This document shows, one piece after another, positions 31,610 through 43,544 of a stretch of DNA of 64,000 nt. A program made the translations under genes and the position numbers. Numbering within the stretch: the first letter of the stretch is position 1; every line of letters begins with the position of its first letter. The stretch is from Cololabis saira (taxonomy: Eukaryota > Chordata > Actinopteri > Beloniformes > Belonidae): contig NC_084587.1 of NCBI RefSeq assembly GCF_033807715.1, positions 26,201,017 through 26,265,016 on the forward strand, read 5' to 3'. The notes below the pieces were generated by a model. That model was given only the letters and a program-made list of their open reading frames with translations. It was not told the DNA's origin and did no database searches.

Positions 31610-32483
31610 TGTGACGTATCGGTTTGGTGTTTGGAACCCCAGAATGCAGAGACAAAGGCTGCATACTCAATAGTATGCACTATCCATACTCATTCCGGAG
31701 AAATGTATTAGTGTGGATTGATGGACACTAGCTAAGCAGAAACTTCCCACAATGCAATGCAGCGGTGTTTGGTTGCTAAGTGATACGTATATGTCATAAG
31801 TATAATATTAAGTATAATATTATAATATTCGTATATAATATTATATAATGTCATCTTGTTTCAGCTAGGATAAATAGCGAAATAGGAAATAGCGGAGCGG
31901 TGCTGCTGCTGCTCCCAACGGCAGGATGTGACGTGTGCGCTCTTAATAGTACGTCCGAATGAATGCACACTACTGATATTTACTCAAAAGTGTGCCGAAT
32001 TTAAGTATACTTTTTAGTATATACTGTTTAATATGGCATTTCGGACACACCGAAAGTCAGTTTTAACGTGTTTATTGGTAAACACGGCAGGTGAAGCTGG
32101 CCGAGGTGAAGGTGGCCGAGGACAGGGCTGAGCACGGGTAGACGCTGAAACACACGCAGAGTGATCAGGCACGGCAGAGAGGCACCCCGGTATCTGCACA
32201 AAATCCCAGGAATGATTAAGAGTGAAGACTGTACACAAAAGTCATTAGAAACTGAAGCCACTACCATACCAGCTGCGATGGAATAATCTGGCACAGGTGT
32301 GGTGTCTTGGCCAGGCTTTATAGATTGTCTGGGATGAGAACCAGGTGTGCCTTGTTGAGCATGCCAGCCTGACCACGCCCTCCGCTGCACATGCTGCAAG
32401 GGAGAGACAAAGGGGTTGGGGGGAAAAAGAAAAACAGAGCCTTCCAAAAACAAAACAAACACCAACAAAATGTAGCCATGACA
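31610..32483 (-). repeat. Gypsy 5' LTR, interrupted by a 395-bp insertion
   Basis: On the minus strand it starts TGTCATGGCTACA and ends GATACGTCACA. Bases 31658-32052 are absent from the other LTR and are flanked by AAAG on both sides. Without the insertion it is about 475 bp. Confidence 0.88.
31658..32052. mobile_element. Short insertion within the gypsy 5' LTR
   Basis: It is defined by comparing the two LTRs. AAAG occurs immediately on each side (31654-31657 and 32053-32056), suggesting a 4-bp target duplication. It is AT-rich in the middle with AGTATA-like motifs near both ends, but no clear terminal inverted repeat. The family is unknown. Confidence 0.7.
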
Positions 32484-33100
32484 TTTTGGTTCAAAACCAA
32501 AAACAGATCGCATTAGAACACGTAATCCAATCTCGGTTTTGGTCTGGATAAAACCCACAGTTTGGGTTGTTGGACAACTTTGATCCAAAAAAAACTGATT
32601 ATTCTGATCCCAGCACTACGACAGATAACGACATAGTTAATTTGAGATCTCAAGAAAACAAAACCTACGACGCCATAAATGGTCATACATACATACATTT
32701 TATTTCCTGCGTTTTCCTGTGTAAAATTAGGTCGTTATCAAAAGAAAACAGAAGAATTAAAATGTTTGTAGGCTATGTATGTATGACCCTTTAGGGCTTC
32801 TGTAAAAATCAAACAAAAGAGTGTTCAGTTCTTTTTGTTTCTTCAACTAAATACACTTTTAGTTACCCCATCCTCGCTATTCTACAGTACCTGTTTGTTT
32901 TTACACACCTAGTGGCCTTCAGTGTGATATGCAGTCTAATTTAGAGTGCTCATTATCAAGATTTGGTCATCTTGAAAATGTGGATTTGGATCACACTGAT
33001 CCAATCCTACTTTGCTATGAACAAGTGGGATAAAACTGACACGGATTACGTGATCCTTTTCAAAATCCGGACAGTTTTTATCTTTTGAAAAACTGGGCCC

Positions 33101-34884
33101 AGGTCTGCGCATTGACAAAGTAAACACTACATACCATACAAACAATACAGTAAGTCAGACATGTTCACGTTTTACTGGTGGAGATGTTACTATGCTGTGT
33201 TTATGTGCTACATACTGTAAATATTGTTATGAATTAGTATTGCTAACCATGGCCTGCAGCAGCAAACACTATTACAATGTTTGGAAAAGTTCACTATCTG
33301 ACTATGCAGCTGGATAGATGTTGTCATAGTTTGGTTCAGACTTCTGAGACACCTTTACTCCTGTTCATCCTCTTGCTGAGTCACTTTCTCCCTCCTATTT
33401 CTTTTTTTCTGTAATTATGTTCTCTTAGTGGCGTCAGCCATGATGTACACTGTAGCTCAGTGAGCAAGCTTTATCGTTGATGTCTGACATAGTGCTGTAA
33501 AGCGATTTTTTTAAACAAGAGATTACTGGAAAGGAGTCCAAAGTTACTTGGATAGTAGAGAGCAAAATAGTACAGATAGGAAAACCAGACGATACTTCCT
33601 AAAAAATAATCAAATATTCCTTCAAATTAAATTGAACTGATATTTTAATAATAATAATAAAAACTCCATGTGTTGCTTTAAGAGAGATGTTTGATTCTTT
33701 TTCTCCAAATTCAAATACAGTAGATGACAACCCCATGGAACATCAGAACAACCAAGATAGCTGGAAAGATAAGATAACTGCAAAACCGACTGAGCGTTTC
33801 TGCTCCACTGCACACCATTCTGAACGTCCGGTTATTGCTCTGCCTACTTCACATGCTTCATTTCTACGATCACTTGTACACCAATCTAAGAGGCTTTCCA
33901 GAGGCAGTTTCTTCTTGTCCGTTGGTACTGCCATGCTGGAGTCAAATCCAGAGGAACCAGACTGATTCTTTGTGTCAAAAAAGGAAAATAATTAGGATGG
34001 CTGACATGGCTGGTTTTGACCTTGACCAGGACTGGGGAGTCCTCAAACCTTTCCTGCGGTAAAACTGTCTCGAGCTGTCTTTAGCTGCTTTAAAAAATTG
34101 CTTGGTCAGCCTCATCATGCAAACATACAAATTTTACATGAGATCTTAGAACAAAAACAACACTGCACTCAAAAAACGAAAAGGGATTTTTTTAGATCAA
34201 AATATCTCAAGTTCCCCGTGATGGAAGGGAACCCTGTCCAAGGGGTACCCCACCTTTTGAGTGGTGGGATAGGCTGATCTGTTTGTTGAACCTGCTTTGT
34301 GAAACGGACCCCTGGTTGATCCTGTGATTGAAGCAAATATGACGATGAATTCCTGAATCCAAACGTACTCTCTTCTATTATTTTCTTTTTTCTTTTTAAC
34401 TTTCCTAGATTTTTGTTTGCAAAAGCAGAAAGGTTGAGGACAACTTCTTTTTTTCAGCCACATAATATGGATTGTAAAGCTCTGCATCTAAGTCCAAATG
34501 TTTTGTTTGATGTCGAGCTGAATCTTGTGGCTGAAGTTATGACGAAATACACACAGGTCTTTTTTGGCTCATTGTCAAAACTGAGAAAAGCAGAAAAAAA
34601 ATAATTTTCTTCTGGCCATGAACTTGCATCATGCACAAGATGACAAAAAGTAAAGTCACTTTTCAGCGTATAAAACCTCCATCGCTATCAAAATTATTCT
34701 GTTATCTTTTAAGCGAAAAATACATTCATACATAAATAACATAAATGAACATTGATTTCTTTAGTTCTTATACTTTATATCCCCAAAACATTAGCATATG
34801 TTTTAAAGAAAGAAATGCCTCATAGCAGAAGGCTGCCTGGTTATTATCCAGATTTCATGCACAAATGGTAGCAAGCAAACAGAA
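33101..34884. other. Intergenic sequence, no gene recognised
   Basis: AT-rich DNA with short open frames of no recognisable family. Confidence 0.5.
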
Positions 34885-34996
<112 letters not shown>

Positions 34997-37027
34997 GAAA
35001 GAAAACAATCTATCTTTCAAATTAGAATTTTACTTGCATTCGACTGAATGTTAAATCACGCACAGACTCGGCGATAACAAGAATAAATTGACAAAAAAAA
35101 AGAAGAGTGGATAAAGCATGCAAATGGTAAAAAAAAAACAGATGTGACTTGAACAGGAGGTGGCAGGTCTGATTTAAATTAGATTACATCAGTTATGACA
35201 TAGTGAAAAACACTATATTTCACTTACAGTGCATTATTTTCATCATTCTCCATCCACAACTCAAAGATCCAATTTATTTTGCAGGAAACTAGTAAAATCA
35301 TTTATGTAGTTCAGACCCAATTTATCAGTGACTGGGACCATCCTGTGTCCTGTACAGGCCTGAGTCATGCTGTAAATTTTAATGTCGGTTGTACCAGCGT
35401 CACAGCAAACAAGACATATTTTGGTCACATTTCATTCACAAATGTATTTTCTATAAGGAAAAGCAATGTTTGTGTGCAGCTTTCTTCATCAAATCTAATT
35501 TTAATTGAAAACCTACTCTGTTTGATAACATAATAGACACAACAGCAGCTTCACAGTAAACAAGGCCAATGGTGAGTGAATCTGACAATATGAGGAAAAA
35601 ATGAGCCCGTCCTTTCCAATAACTGCTTTATTTTGAAAGTTTTGACTGTAGAAGCTTATTCTTAATATTGCATAACTTGACAGTGACGGACCGAGTTAGA
35701 GCATGTGACTCCTCCGCCTGTCGGTACACCCCTTCCCAAAATCTGTCATCCTGTCTCTGCCAGGCGGTTATCTCACCAGTCAGCGACCCTGGGCAGTGTG
35801 AGTTAGGGTTGTGGGCAGAGGCTGCCGTCACATGTGAGCTGAAGCTCCACAGTGACACTCAGCAGGGTGTCGACTCACTAAACCCAGAAGCTCCAGCACA
35901 ATACATTCAAATCTGCTTAAATGCTAAGTCAGGTTTCAGAGGACAAGGAATTACTAATGACTGATACTATGTCCTGCTGTGAATGATTTCCATAATGGTG
36001 GTTGAAGAAGTAGACTATAAATGTCCTTAACTTCAATAAAAGGAGCAGCACCTTCTGAGGGAAAACTTGGTGCAAAAGTGTGGGCTTGATTTGTGGAAAA
36101 TAACTAAATTCAAATAGGCCAATTGAAGGAATAATCAGTACAATGTATCTCCGACATGATGTAAAATGACATTAAATAGAAGGTGTAAAAGCATATGAGT
36201 GACTTAAAGCTTTACCAAAGTGTAAATAGCACCTTTGTTACATTGCAGCATCATATAACATTCTTCCACTTCAACTGTATTTCATATTTCTTCTGAAGCC
36301 TTCTCTGTGAAGATCTGCAAAAGATTTGACTCGAGGCGGAGAGTGATAAAGCCAGAGTAAACACCCTGAACATCCTAAAATAGAGCCGAAACTTAACTAC
36401 TGCTCATTTTTCTGAGGGCATCAAGGAATTCCCTGACGGCCCTCCAGCACTCCCTGGATCCCACTCTGGGAGCAGAATAGAGTACGCTGTACGTCTCAGC
36501 AAATAGCTTGCAGGAAGCACAAGCCTAAATGCCCTCATCTTACTGATTTTTCCATATTTAACCATGGCTTTCAAATATATTTTCAAAATGTTCACACTCC
36601 AGTAGACAGACAATAGTGGCTGTGAGAATCTAAAGTTCATTAGATGTGAGAAAACACACATGTATAATAGACAACTTTGCTGTTCTTAGATCTAACTAGA
36701 GGGGCAAAAAAATGATAATAAAAAGAAGGAAACCTTGACAGTCATGTTCTTTTTCCTGAAATCAGAAGGTTTTAACCTCTAACCTAGCCAGCATTTATAT
36801 GATATGTGGGTCCCATGTGAGTTTATGTGGTTACAAAATGTCAACAAAATATCCCTGTTTTTATCCCATGCTCTTTGAGTCCTCTTGTCCTCCTTTTGGG
36901 CCACACATATGGAGCCACATAAGCTTCCCATTCGGAGCTCATAATACTGACACCATATAGTATCCATGTCATTTGCCCACTTCAAGCCCATGCCAACTCT
37001 GTACTCAAATAGACCACTTTTAGTCCA
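34997..37027. other. Intergenic sequence, no gene recognised
   Basis: No exons, RNA genes or clear mobile elements were identified. Confidence 0.5.
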
Positions 37028-37243
37028 GGGGCCTGTACTACGAAGCGGGATTTGGGGTTAGCGAGGTAACTTCAGGTTTAACCCTGGGTTTTCAGGACTA
37101 CGACGGTGGTTCACTTCTTACCGGGGTACATCGCCATGGTAACTTATGCTGAACAGCTAACCTGCTCTGGAGCAGGTTATGTTCGAGATACAGATCGCCG
37201 GGTATAAAAGCACCGCCCACTGACCAATCAGCTCTCTTGGAAA

Positions 37244-37305
37244 ATGGCATGCCCTTTCGAAGAGAATCCAGTGGAGCTCGGTGCGCGGATCGTGAGAGGA
37301 TCCCT
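37244..37305 (+). pseudogene. Harbinger transposase N-terminal fragment
   Basis: MACPFEENPVELGARIVRGS resembles the start of fish Harbinger nuclease-type transposases (MACPF, EPVD, ARIVRR pattern). After SLR the sequence becomes the antisense of the Myb-like third exon, so about 20 residues remain. The catalytic domain is absent. Confidence 0.65.
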
Positions 37306-37854
37306 CCGATCTTCTTCTTGTCATTTTTTTTTCTGTTTGCTGCAAGTAATGTCAATGCTATTTCATTGTGCTTTTGTATACTGATATCATCCTAAAACAG
37401 AGAGTGATAGAAACACTAAAGCCTTGTACTTGTTGTACTTCTAAGATATGAAAGTGAGCCTACTTACCGCTTTGAATTATGTTTTTATATTTATTTTTTA
37501 TTTGCTCCCATGTGCGTTTCACTCCGCTGGGGTTGCAGCTGAAGGAATGAGGCTACAATTGTCATACACGCCATACGAATACATCTAAGCAACACATGCA
37601 TTTAACAGAATAGACAACTGTAATTATAGTCAGATCTACTTATGCCCTAATGATGGGGCAGTGATGTTTATATCCCTATGAACTTACGCATTTATACAGT
37701 CAGCGATCTTTTGCCAGCTGTCTTTCCTGCATTTTGCAGCTGCAACTGTGTTGCTTTTTGCCTGTATTATATGCCTATACTCATCATATTTCCGTAAAAT
37801 TATTGTTTGCTCTTCGCTCCTGAAATAAGCGGCTCTGACAGCGGACTTCACCAT
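37297..37854 (-). pseudogene. Harbinger Myb/SANT-like DNA-binding protein, three-exon remnant
   Basis: Exons are 37854-37688, 37538-37468 and 37339 to about 37297. Splice sites GTAAGT, TTCAG, GTAAGT and TTGCAG join them in frame. The product reads MVKSAVRAAYFRSEEQTIIL, then YRHIIQAKSNTVAAAKCRKD, NPSGVKRTWEQIKNKYKNII and ANRKKNDKKKIGG. These are the Myb/SANT-like helices found in the accessory protein of Harbinger elements, which helps the transposase enter the nucleus and bind termini. The DNA-binding part looks whole, and only the C-terminal tail is lost at the deletion junction. Confidence 0.75.
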
Positions 37855-38896
37855 GCTTGCGATTGGTCATGCGCTGAAAACACCGCCCCTTTTATGTGCA
37901 CGCGCTCATATCCAGATTGGAGAAACCTGGGTTGATATACCGAGTTGATAACCACCGTCGTGTGACCGCTTAGCGTGATTGGAATTGTCCCGCTTAGTGA
38001 ATCTGGATAAGGAAAAGATATCCTGGGTATGTTGAACTTGCTTCGTAGTACAGGCCCCAGGTGGGGCCCACGTGGACATACTGGCTGAGAATTAGTGGTC
38101 GTTTTCAGAAACCTCAGGTTGAAGTTGTGAAACAAAGTTCTGTCAGAGCACTTTAATGTAAAAGATTTCCTCGTGAAATAACATTTTATAAAAGCTTGAA
38201 ATGGGAGATCACACTTATCTCAGTAAGTGGGCAGCTGTAAGATGCAAGGAAGAGAGAAAGTTAGAAGATTAAGCAAAACACTTGGGATGCATGTTGGGTT
38301 TTGACATCTGAGTTACTCAGGACGTCCATGTTTCTATTTTGCCTGTGGATTCAGAGTTTCCTCGACCAAGTCAACAGTTTAAGGGTAGAGGATGTCCTTT
38401 GCCACACAGAACATAATGCCCCTTCAGATAATTAATTTCCTCAAGGGCCGCTGCCTTTCCTTCATGTCTTAGATGTTTCCCTGCTCCAACACACATGACT
38501 CAAACGAACAAATCACCACCAGCTTGTCATTGAAGTCTGCACAAATCCGGTAACGAGCACGGTGTGTTGGAGCAAGGAAACATCAAAAACATGCAGACCA
38601 GTGACCCTGGAGGACCTGAACAGGAGAACGCTGGCTTTGATCTTGTATCGCTAGATAAAAATACAACTGTTAGCTTTATTGTTCCGGCTCAGCTGCAGCT
38701 CCCCTGCGTTTGTGGGATTAGTTGATTAAGAGAGCAAAAAATTGTAAAAAAAAAAAAAAGTGTGGACTGTGGATCAAAAGAAAGTTGTAGACAAAGTCAT
38801 GATTATTTAATACCATCTCATTTTTAAATGGTATTTTGTCTCTGTTCACGTTTTTGACACTATCACAGTGCAAGTCAATGTTTAGAAATGTAATAA

Positions 38897-39080
38897 TTCA
38901 GATTCAGATTCAGATTCAGATTGCTTTTATTTGCCATTTGTGTAAAACACATAGGAAATTGTCACATTGGTAACAGTGTGCGCACTCGGAATATTATTTT
39001 CACGTATAAATAAATAAATCACAGACACAACACCACAGTGAAGGAATAAACAAAAATATAATACTTATAAAGCTAATTAG
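38897..39080 (-). mobile_element. Retroposon 3' tail with (TCTGAA)n end
   Basis: Four TTCAGA units adjoin GCTTTTATTTGCCATTTGTG. Read on the minus strand this is a LINE-type 3' end with a short tandem tail. The family is not determined. Confidence 0.5.
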
Positions 39081-41689
39081 AAATCAGAAACATGACTGTG
39101 AAATGTGGAAATGTGAATTTGATGAGTTTAACTCTGCTGTTTATAAATATGGGACTGAATAAATGGTGAGGATTATATTAAATTATTTTGATTATCTCAA
39201 ATTGTCATAATTGATCATAATTAGTGTAGTAGTCAATTTTTCAAAGCGTTGCTGCAAACAGACAGCATTTATAGAACGTTTTTCTCACACTGTTTACTAC
39301 TCAGAGCACTTCCACATTACAAGCCACATTCATCCATTCACATGCACGCATTCACTGATATAATTCTTTAACCTTTGTGCTGTTTCAGCAGTGTTTTTTC
39401 TGTCATACAAGAGGCCGACAAACACTCACATGAGCCACAAATGCTCCCTGCAGAATTTATAGCAAAGCAGTCAAAGGCATACATCCTGTAACTCTCCACC
39501 CCGGAGATCTACGGTCCCAACAGCTTCAAGGTGATCATCAAAATGAATGTCACCAATTCAGTTTCTGGCCGGATGTGAAATACAGTTACAATTCCCCTTT
39601 CTGTTGCAGAGTTATGGCTTTGAAAAATTACTAGACAGGTTTCTTCTTTGGGCGTCACATTGCAGCAACACTGACCTCCTGTTCTCCTTATGTGTCTAAA
39701 ATGTTACAACTTCATTTTTTTAGCACATTTGCGTAAACATTTATTACATGGTGCATGAGTCACGTTTTGAGTTTTGTGTTTTGTGAGGTCCCAGTCACCC
39801 TGACCTTTGAGAGTCGAAATCTAATTCTAAATCTTTGCTGAAAATCTGAAAAAGCTCCACCAAGGTTTTCCCATATAAAATATAAAGGCATGCATAAACT
39901 GAAAAGTGGGCTCAAAATACAGTAGTTCCTGGATGTGACTCCAGCTCTATGGGTATGCCACTTCATTTGCTGTCAGACTCTCTGTCACATTCTTTTTTGT
40001 GTGCTTGCATCGAGGTGAAGGCAGTTGCTGAAAGTGCTGGAATAACAACTTTTCCTGGAGGATTTTCCACCACTGCGCTATCAGAAGTGATGTGCACGCC
40101 TGCAAGCGAGTCTGCATTTGAAACACTGCTCTCTCTTAGAGAGACTATGTAGAGAAAATCTGTCGATCTAAACACCTGCCCCTTATCTTTTTGGCTTTTA
40201 GGTCCCCCTCCTGCTCCACATGTAAGGGCATGGGGCCCAGATCTGGATACCTGGAGGGGTTCTCCTGTGGTGTCTTGTCCATCAGTTTCGCATGGCAGTT
40301 TCTGTGCATCAAACAATCAAACATGTTCCATTAAACCCCACAGATGCTTTTTCCAGATCGAAATGTGAGGAGCCAACAGATGGGTCACTGCTGTGGTGTT
40401 CCTGAGCAGTTTTCTGCAGCATCCAGCAGGAGAAGAGCACCACATACAGGGAATGTCATTATCACTGGAGCTTACGATGTTTAGACAGGCGGTGCATTAA
40501 CATCTGCATGAAAGTCATGACCCAAAGTTTCCATTGTAACATGATGATCCTTATTATCCACTCAACTTTTTAGTGGCTTTAATGTTGTAATAACCTTTAG
40601 TTAAAATATGTTGCTATTGATCAGGGGATCTTCGTATATGACGAGCAAATCCACCATGAATGTGACTAAAAGCTGAGATGAAAATGTTCACCCATAGTGG
40701 GGAAACACCTTGCAACATCCAGTTAACACCCACAACAGACTGTTTTAACTCTCACAATTAAAATTCACATCAAAGATGTATGCCAACATCGTTTAAAATA
40801 ATTAGGACAAATCCAACCACACATAAGATCCCTGCAGCTAATTTCTTACTCCCCTGTAGAGGAAACTGGTTAGGCTTGTAACGAGCCTGGGTGCGCATGT
40901 GTGTTTGTGCGCGCGTCAGTTGTCACGGGTTGTTATTGGGTCTCCCTGGCTGTGTGTTTCCTCTACCACTCTCATTTGGTTTAACTCTCCTTCCTGCACA
41001 GCTCATTCGCTTCATACTGGCTGTCTTGTGTAACTCATGCAAGACTTTCTGCTTCACAGCCTCATTTCATGCATTTTTTACTCCAGCACTGTCACTGCAG
41101 TGTGTTTGAATGCTGGTTTACATTAGTACTGAAATGTGCGCACACACACATCCCCTCTGTTATCGGTTAAGGATGGGTATCTAGGCCAAACATTATTATC
41201 AGTGTGTGGTAGGTGGCTAGTGAGTGTGTTTCCATGGTGACCACCACACAACCTTACACATGGGGAAGTGTTATATCCCAAGCCATCGTCACAACTACAC
41301 CGACACACACTGTGTAAATTCGATTACAGATCAATTATCCTGATCATTTACTGGCATTTCCATGACAACCACCCAAGGGCAAATCCTGATCCAAAGCAAA
41401 CTGCATACTTTACGTGCTCACATGGGTGTGTGTGACATTGAGCCTGCCAAATCCTTGACTTGACATGGTAAGAGCAGGTGAAGAAGTTCACACACACGTT
41501 CTCTCTCTCACACACACACACTGCATGGTCAGAAATGTCCGTATCAGCTTCTTAAAGTTCTTGTTTCCGGAGGTCAAATGCATGAAAGTAAATGAGCCTG
41601 TAGTCAGCCCCTTGTAGCCTCTGCAGGTCTAATGTTTATTTTCAGTTTTTATTTGGATGGCTTAAACTTTAAGAATTAGTGTAGACTCA

Positions 41690-41725
41690 CCGGCCACTTT
41701 ATTAGATACACCTAATTCAAGTAAG
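41690..41725 (+). repeat. DNA-transposon end-like fragment
   Basis: CCGGCCACTTTATTAGATAC and the following ACACCT closely match a terminal motif seen in a widespread vertebrate DNA transposon family. No partner end was found nearby. Confidence 0.4.
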
Positions 41726-43544
41726 TTCAGTTATTTTTTATTCCAAAAGAGAGATTATAAAGTTCTAGTAAATTGATGCACGGTATCACAAGCTATCCTC
41801 TACAGTTTTTAAACAACAGAAATAATGTCCAGTGTAAAAACAAATTTGGCTTGAGACACTTGAGATTTTTAAACTGTAGGCTATGATTTAATTAAGAATA
41901 GCAAAACCTGTGTGTGTAACGGCTGCCATTGTTGTTCTCGACATGTTGGCATGATCAACACTGGCTGAAAGCATCACTGTGCTCAAAGATGTCACATCCT
42001 AATTTGTGAGTTTTCCGGTTCTTTTTTTTTTCCCCGGAAAAAAGCCTGATGTAGTGAAGTTATTCTCTCACACCGCCTGTGGATGACTTCAAATACCTCG
42101 CTGCTCTGCTCATCCAAAATCACCACGCAAACATTTGCAAACCCAGAGGCTAGTTTGGTTCAAAAGAATTAGCATCACATGTTTAGCCAATCACTGGACC
42201 CAATAGAGCAGACGGAAGTTTGTGGGCCACATAATGGAAACCTTCCCTTCAGATTTCTGTGATGATCAGTCTGGCGTTCCCCTCTGTAAAGATATTAACG
42301 TACACTGAGGCCGCTGAATAATCCGTTGATCCGTAACAGCAAATGTATTTTTCATTTATTGGACTGTTTTGTAAACAATTATTATTGCGTGCATTTGCAT
42401 TAACAGAAAGACAACAGCAGTCTGTGGACCTTGGACTTTAACCTGTTTGCAAGAATACATGCAAACTGGTCCATATCCAGCATCTGTCCTCTGACGTTCC
42501 ATTCATGACAGATGAACCGAGGGAATTGGGTGTTAAGCCGGTCAGCAGAGAATCATCTTCTTCGCTAACAATCACCAGAGAAGTGAAGTTGCTTAGCAAC
42601 CTTTGGCCTTGATGATATGAAATTATGTAAGAACACAAGCAGACAAATACCCTGGCAGATAGCAGGTGCACAAATGCAGAGTGAACCTTGCAGGATGGCT
42701 GATGAGAGGAATAAAGAGTTACTGATGATAATCAGGGTAAGGGTTAAAGCAATACGTTAATCTTCTCTAATGGTCTCAGTGGTCTCCGAGTCCATTACAC
42801 ATGACCTTAAATATATTCACACAAAGGTGCACACACACGCAATTCATTGACTTGGCTGTGCTTTTAAGTACAGCTGTTTGAGGAAAAATACATCTGGTGT
42901 TCTTGTTTTTATGCGTCTTCAGCCCCTCTGTGAACCCTTCTATCACACTGTCCTGTGATCCCGTCTCTTACAATCGATGCACACGCGCACACGCACAAAC
43001 TGCTGTGCGCCGCGTGAGAGTATTTTAGAGCTGAGTTTTGAGATTTTCCTCAAATCTTTTTTTTCCTCGTGTGATACAAGTTGTAAGAGTTCCAGCGCCA
43101 CACAGTGTCCATTCTTTGTCACTGCTCATTTCCATGTGAGATGCTTTACATTCCTAATATTTATAACATTAGATGCCAGACTTTTACACTCATGATTGCA
43201 TCTGAACTTCAGCTTTGAATAAACAGTATGCAAATAAATGTGCTACTATTTTCAGCACTATATTTTTGTCTTAACAAACATTCCTCACTTCAAGACCTCT
43301 TGTAATGGCAATGTCTCTAAATTCACAATAATTGATGGATCAATAGTGGTTAAAAGTTTAAATAGTTTCCATTATATCATGAATTATTGAAATGTCTATT
43401 TCTACTCAAGCAAAATTTTTTTTTCCAAAAGCTAATCCATATTTCTTAAAAAGGTATGAGTCATTTTTATTAATCTAACTTTGACAACCTTGTTTCCTTT
43501 TAAACCTTTCATTTCAACTAACCCAACAGTAGAAATAGGACATT

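Larger units (their letters stand above)
28183..32483 (-). mobile_element. Ty3/gypsy LTR retrotransposon, decayed
   Basis: Two direct repeats of about 480 bp flank gag and pol remnants read on the minus strand. Order in transcription is 5' LTR (32483-31610), gag (31592 down), RT, RNase H, integrase zinc region, polypurine tract GAGGGGCGGGGGG, 3' LTR (28662-28183). Large parts are missing: gag C-terminus, protease, and most of the integrase core. Frameshifts break the rest, so it cannot move by itself. Flanking TTTTA and TTTTG are a possible imperfect target duplication. Confidence 0.92.
28133..33100. mobile_element. Non-autonomous DNA transposon split by a gypsy insertion
   Basis: GGGCCCAGTTGTTCAAAGG at 28133 pairs with the inverted copy GGGCCCAGTTTTTCAAAAG ending at 33100. 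Both are followed inward by a TCCGG and GGATTTTG motif. Without the gypsy element it would be about 670 bp, in two parts (28133-28182 and 32484-33100). No transposase remains. The ends suggest a PIF/Harbinger-type family, but I could not define a target duplication. Confidence 0.6.
37028..38058. mobile_element. PIF/Harbinger-like transposon, internal deletion derivative
   Basis: A perfect 19-bp inverted repeat GGGGCCTGTACTACGAAGC bounds the element. From the left end a transposase N-terminus reads inward on the plus strand, and from the right end a Myb/SANT-like gene reads inward on the minus strand. This is the convergent layout of Harbinger elements, with the middle of the transposase deleted. 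Target duplication is unclear (CCA to the left, AGG to the right). Confidence 0.82.
38059..43544. other. Intergenic region between rbbp6 3' end and the Harbinger element
   Basis: No gene is recognised in 5.5 kb. It holds a retroposon tail (38897-39080), a DNA-transposon end-like sequence at 41690 and short CA-rich tracts near 41510 and 42830. Confidence 0.5.

Noticed and set aside
28183..32483. An intact retroelement or endogenous retrovirus
   Set aside because: No envelope frame is seen. Protease, zinc knuckle and most of the integrase are missing, and frames are broken, so it is a decayed gypsy element.
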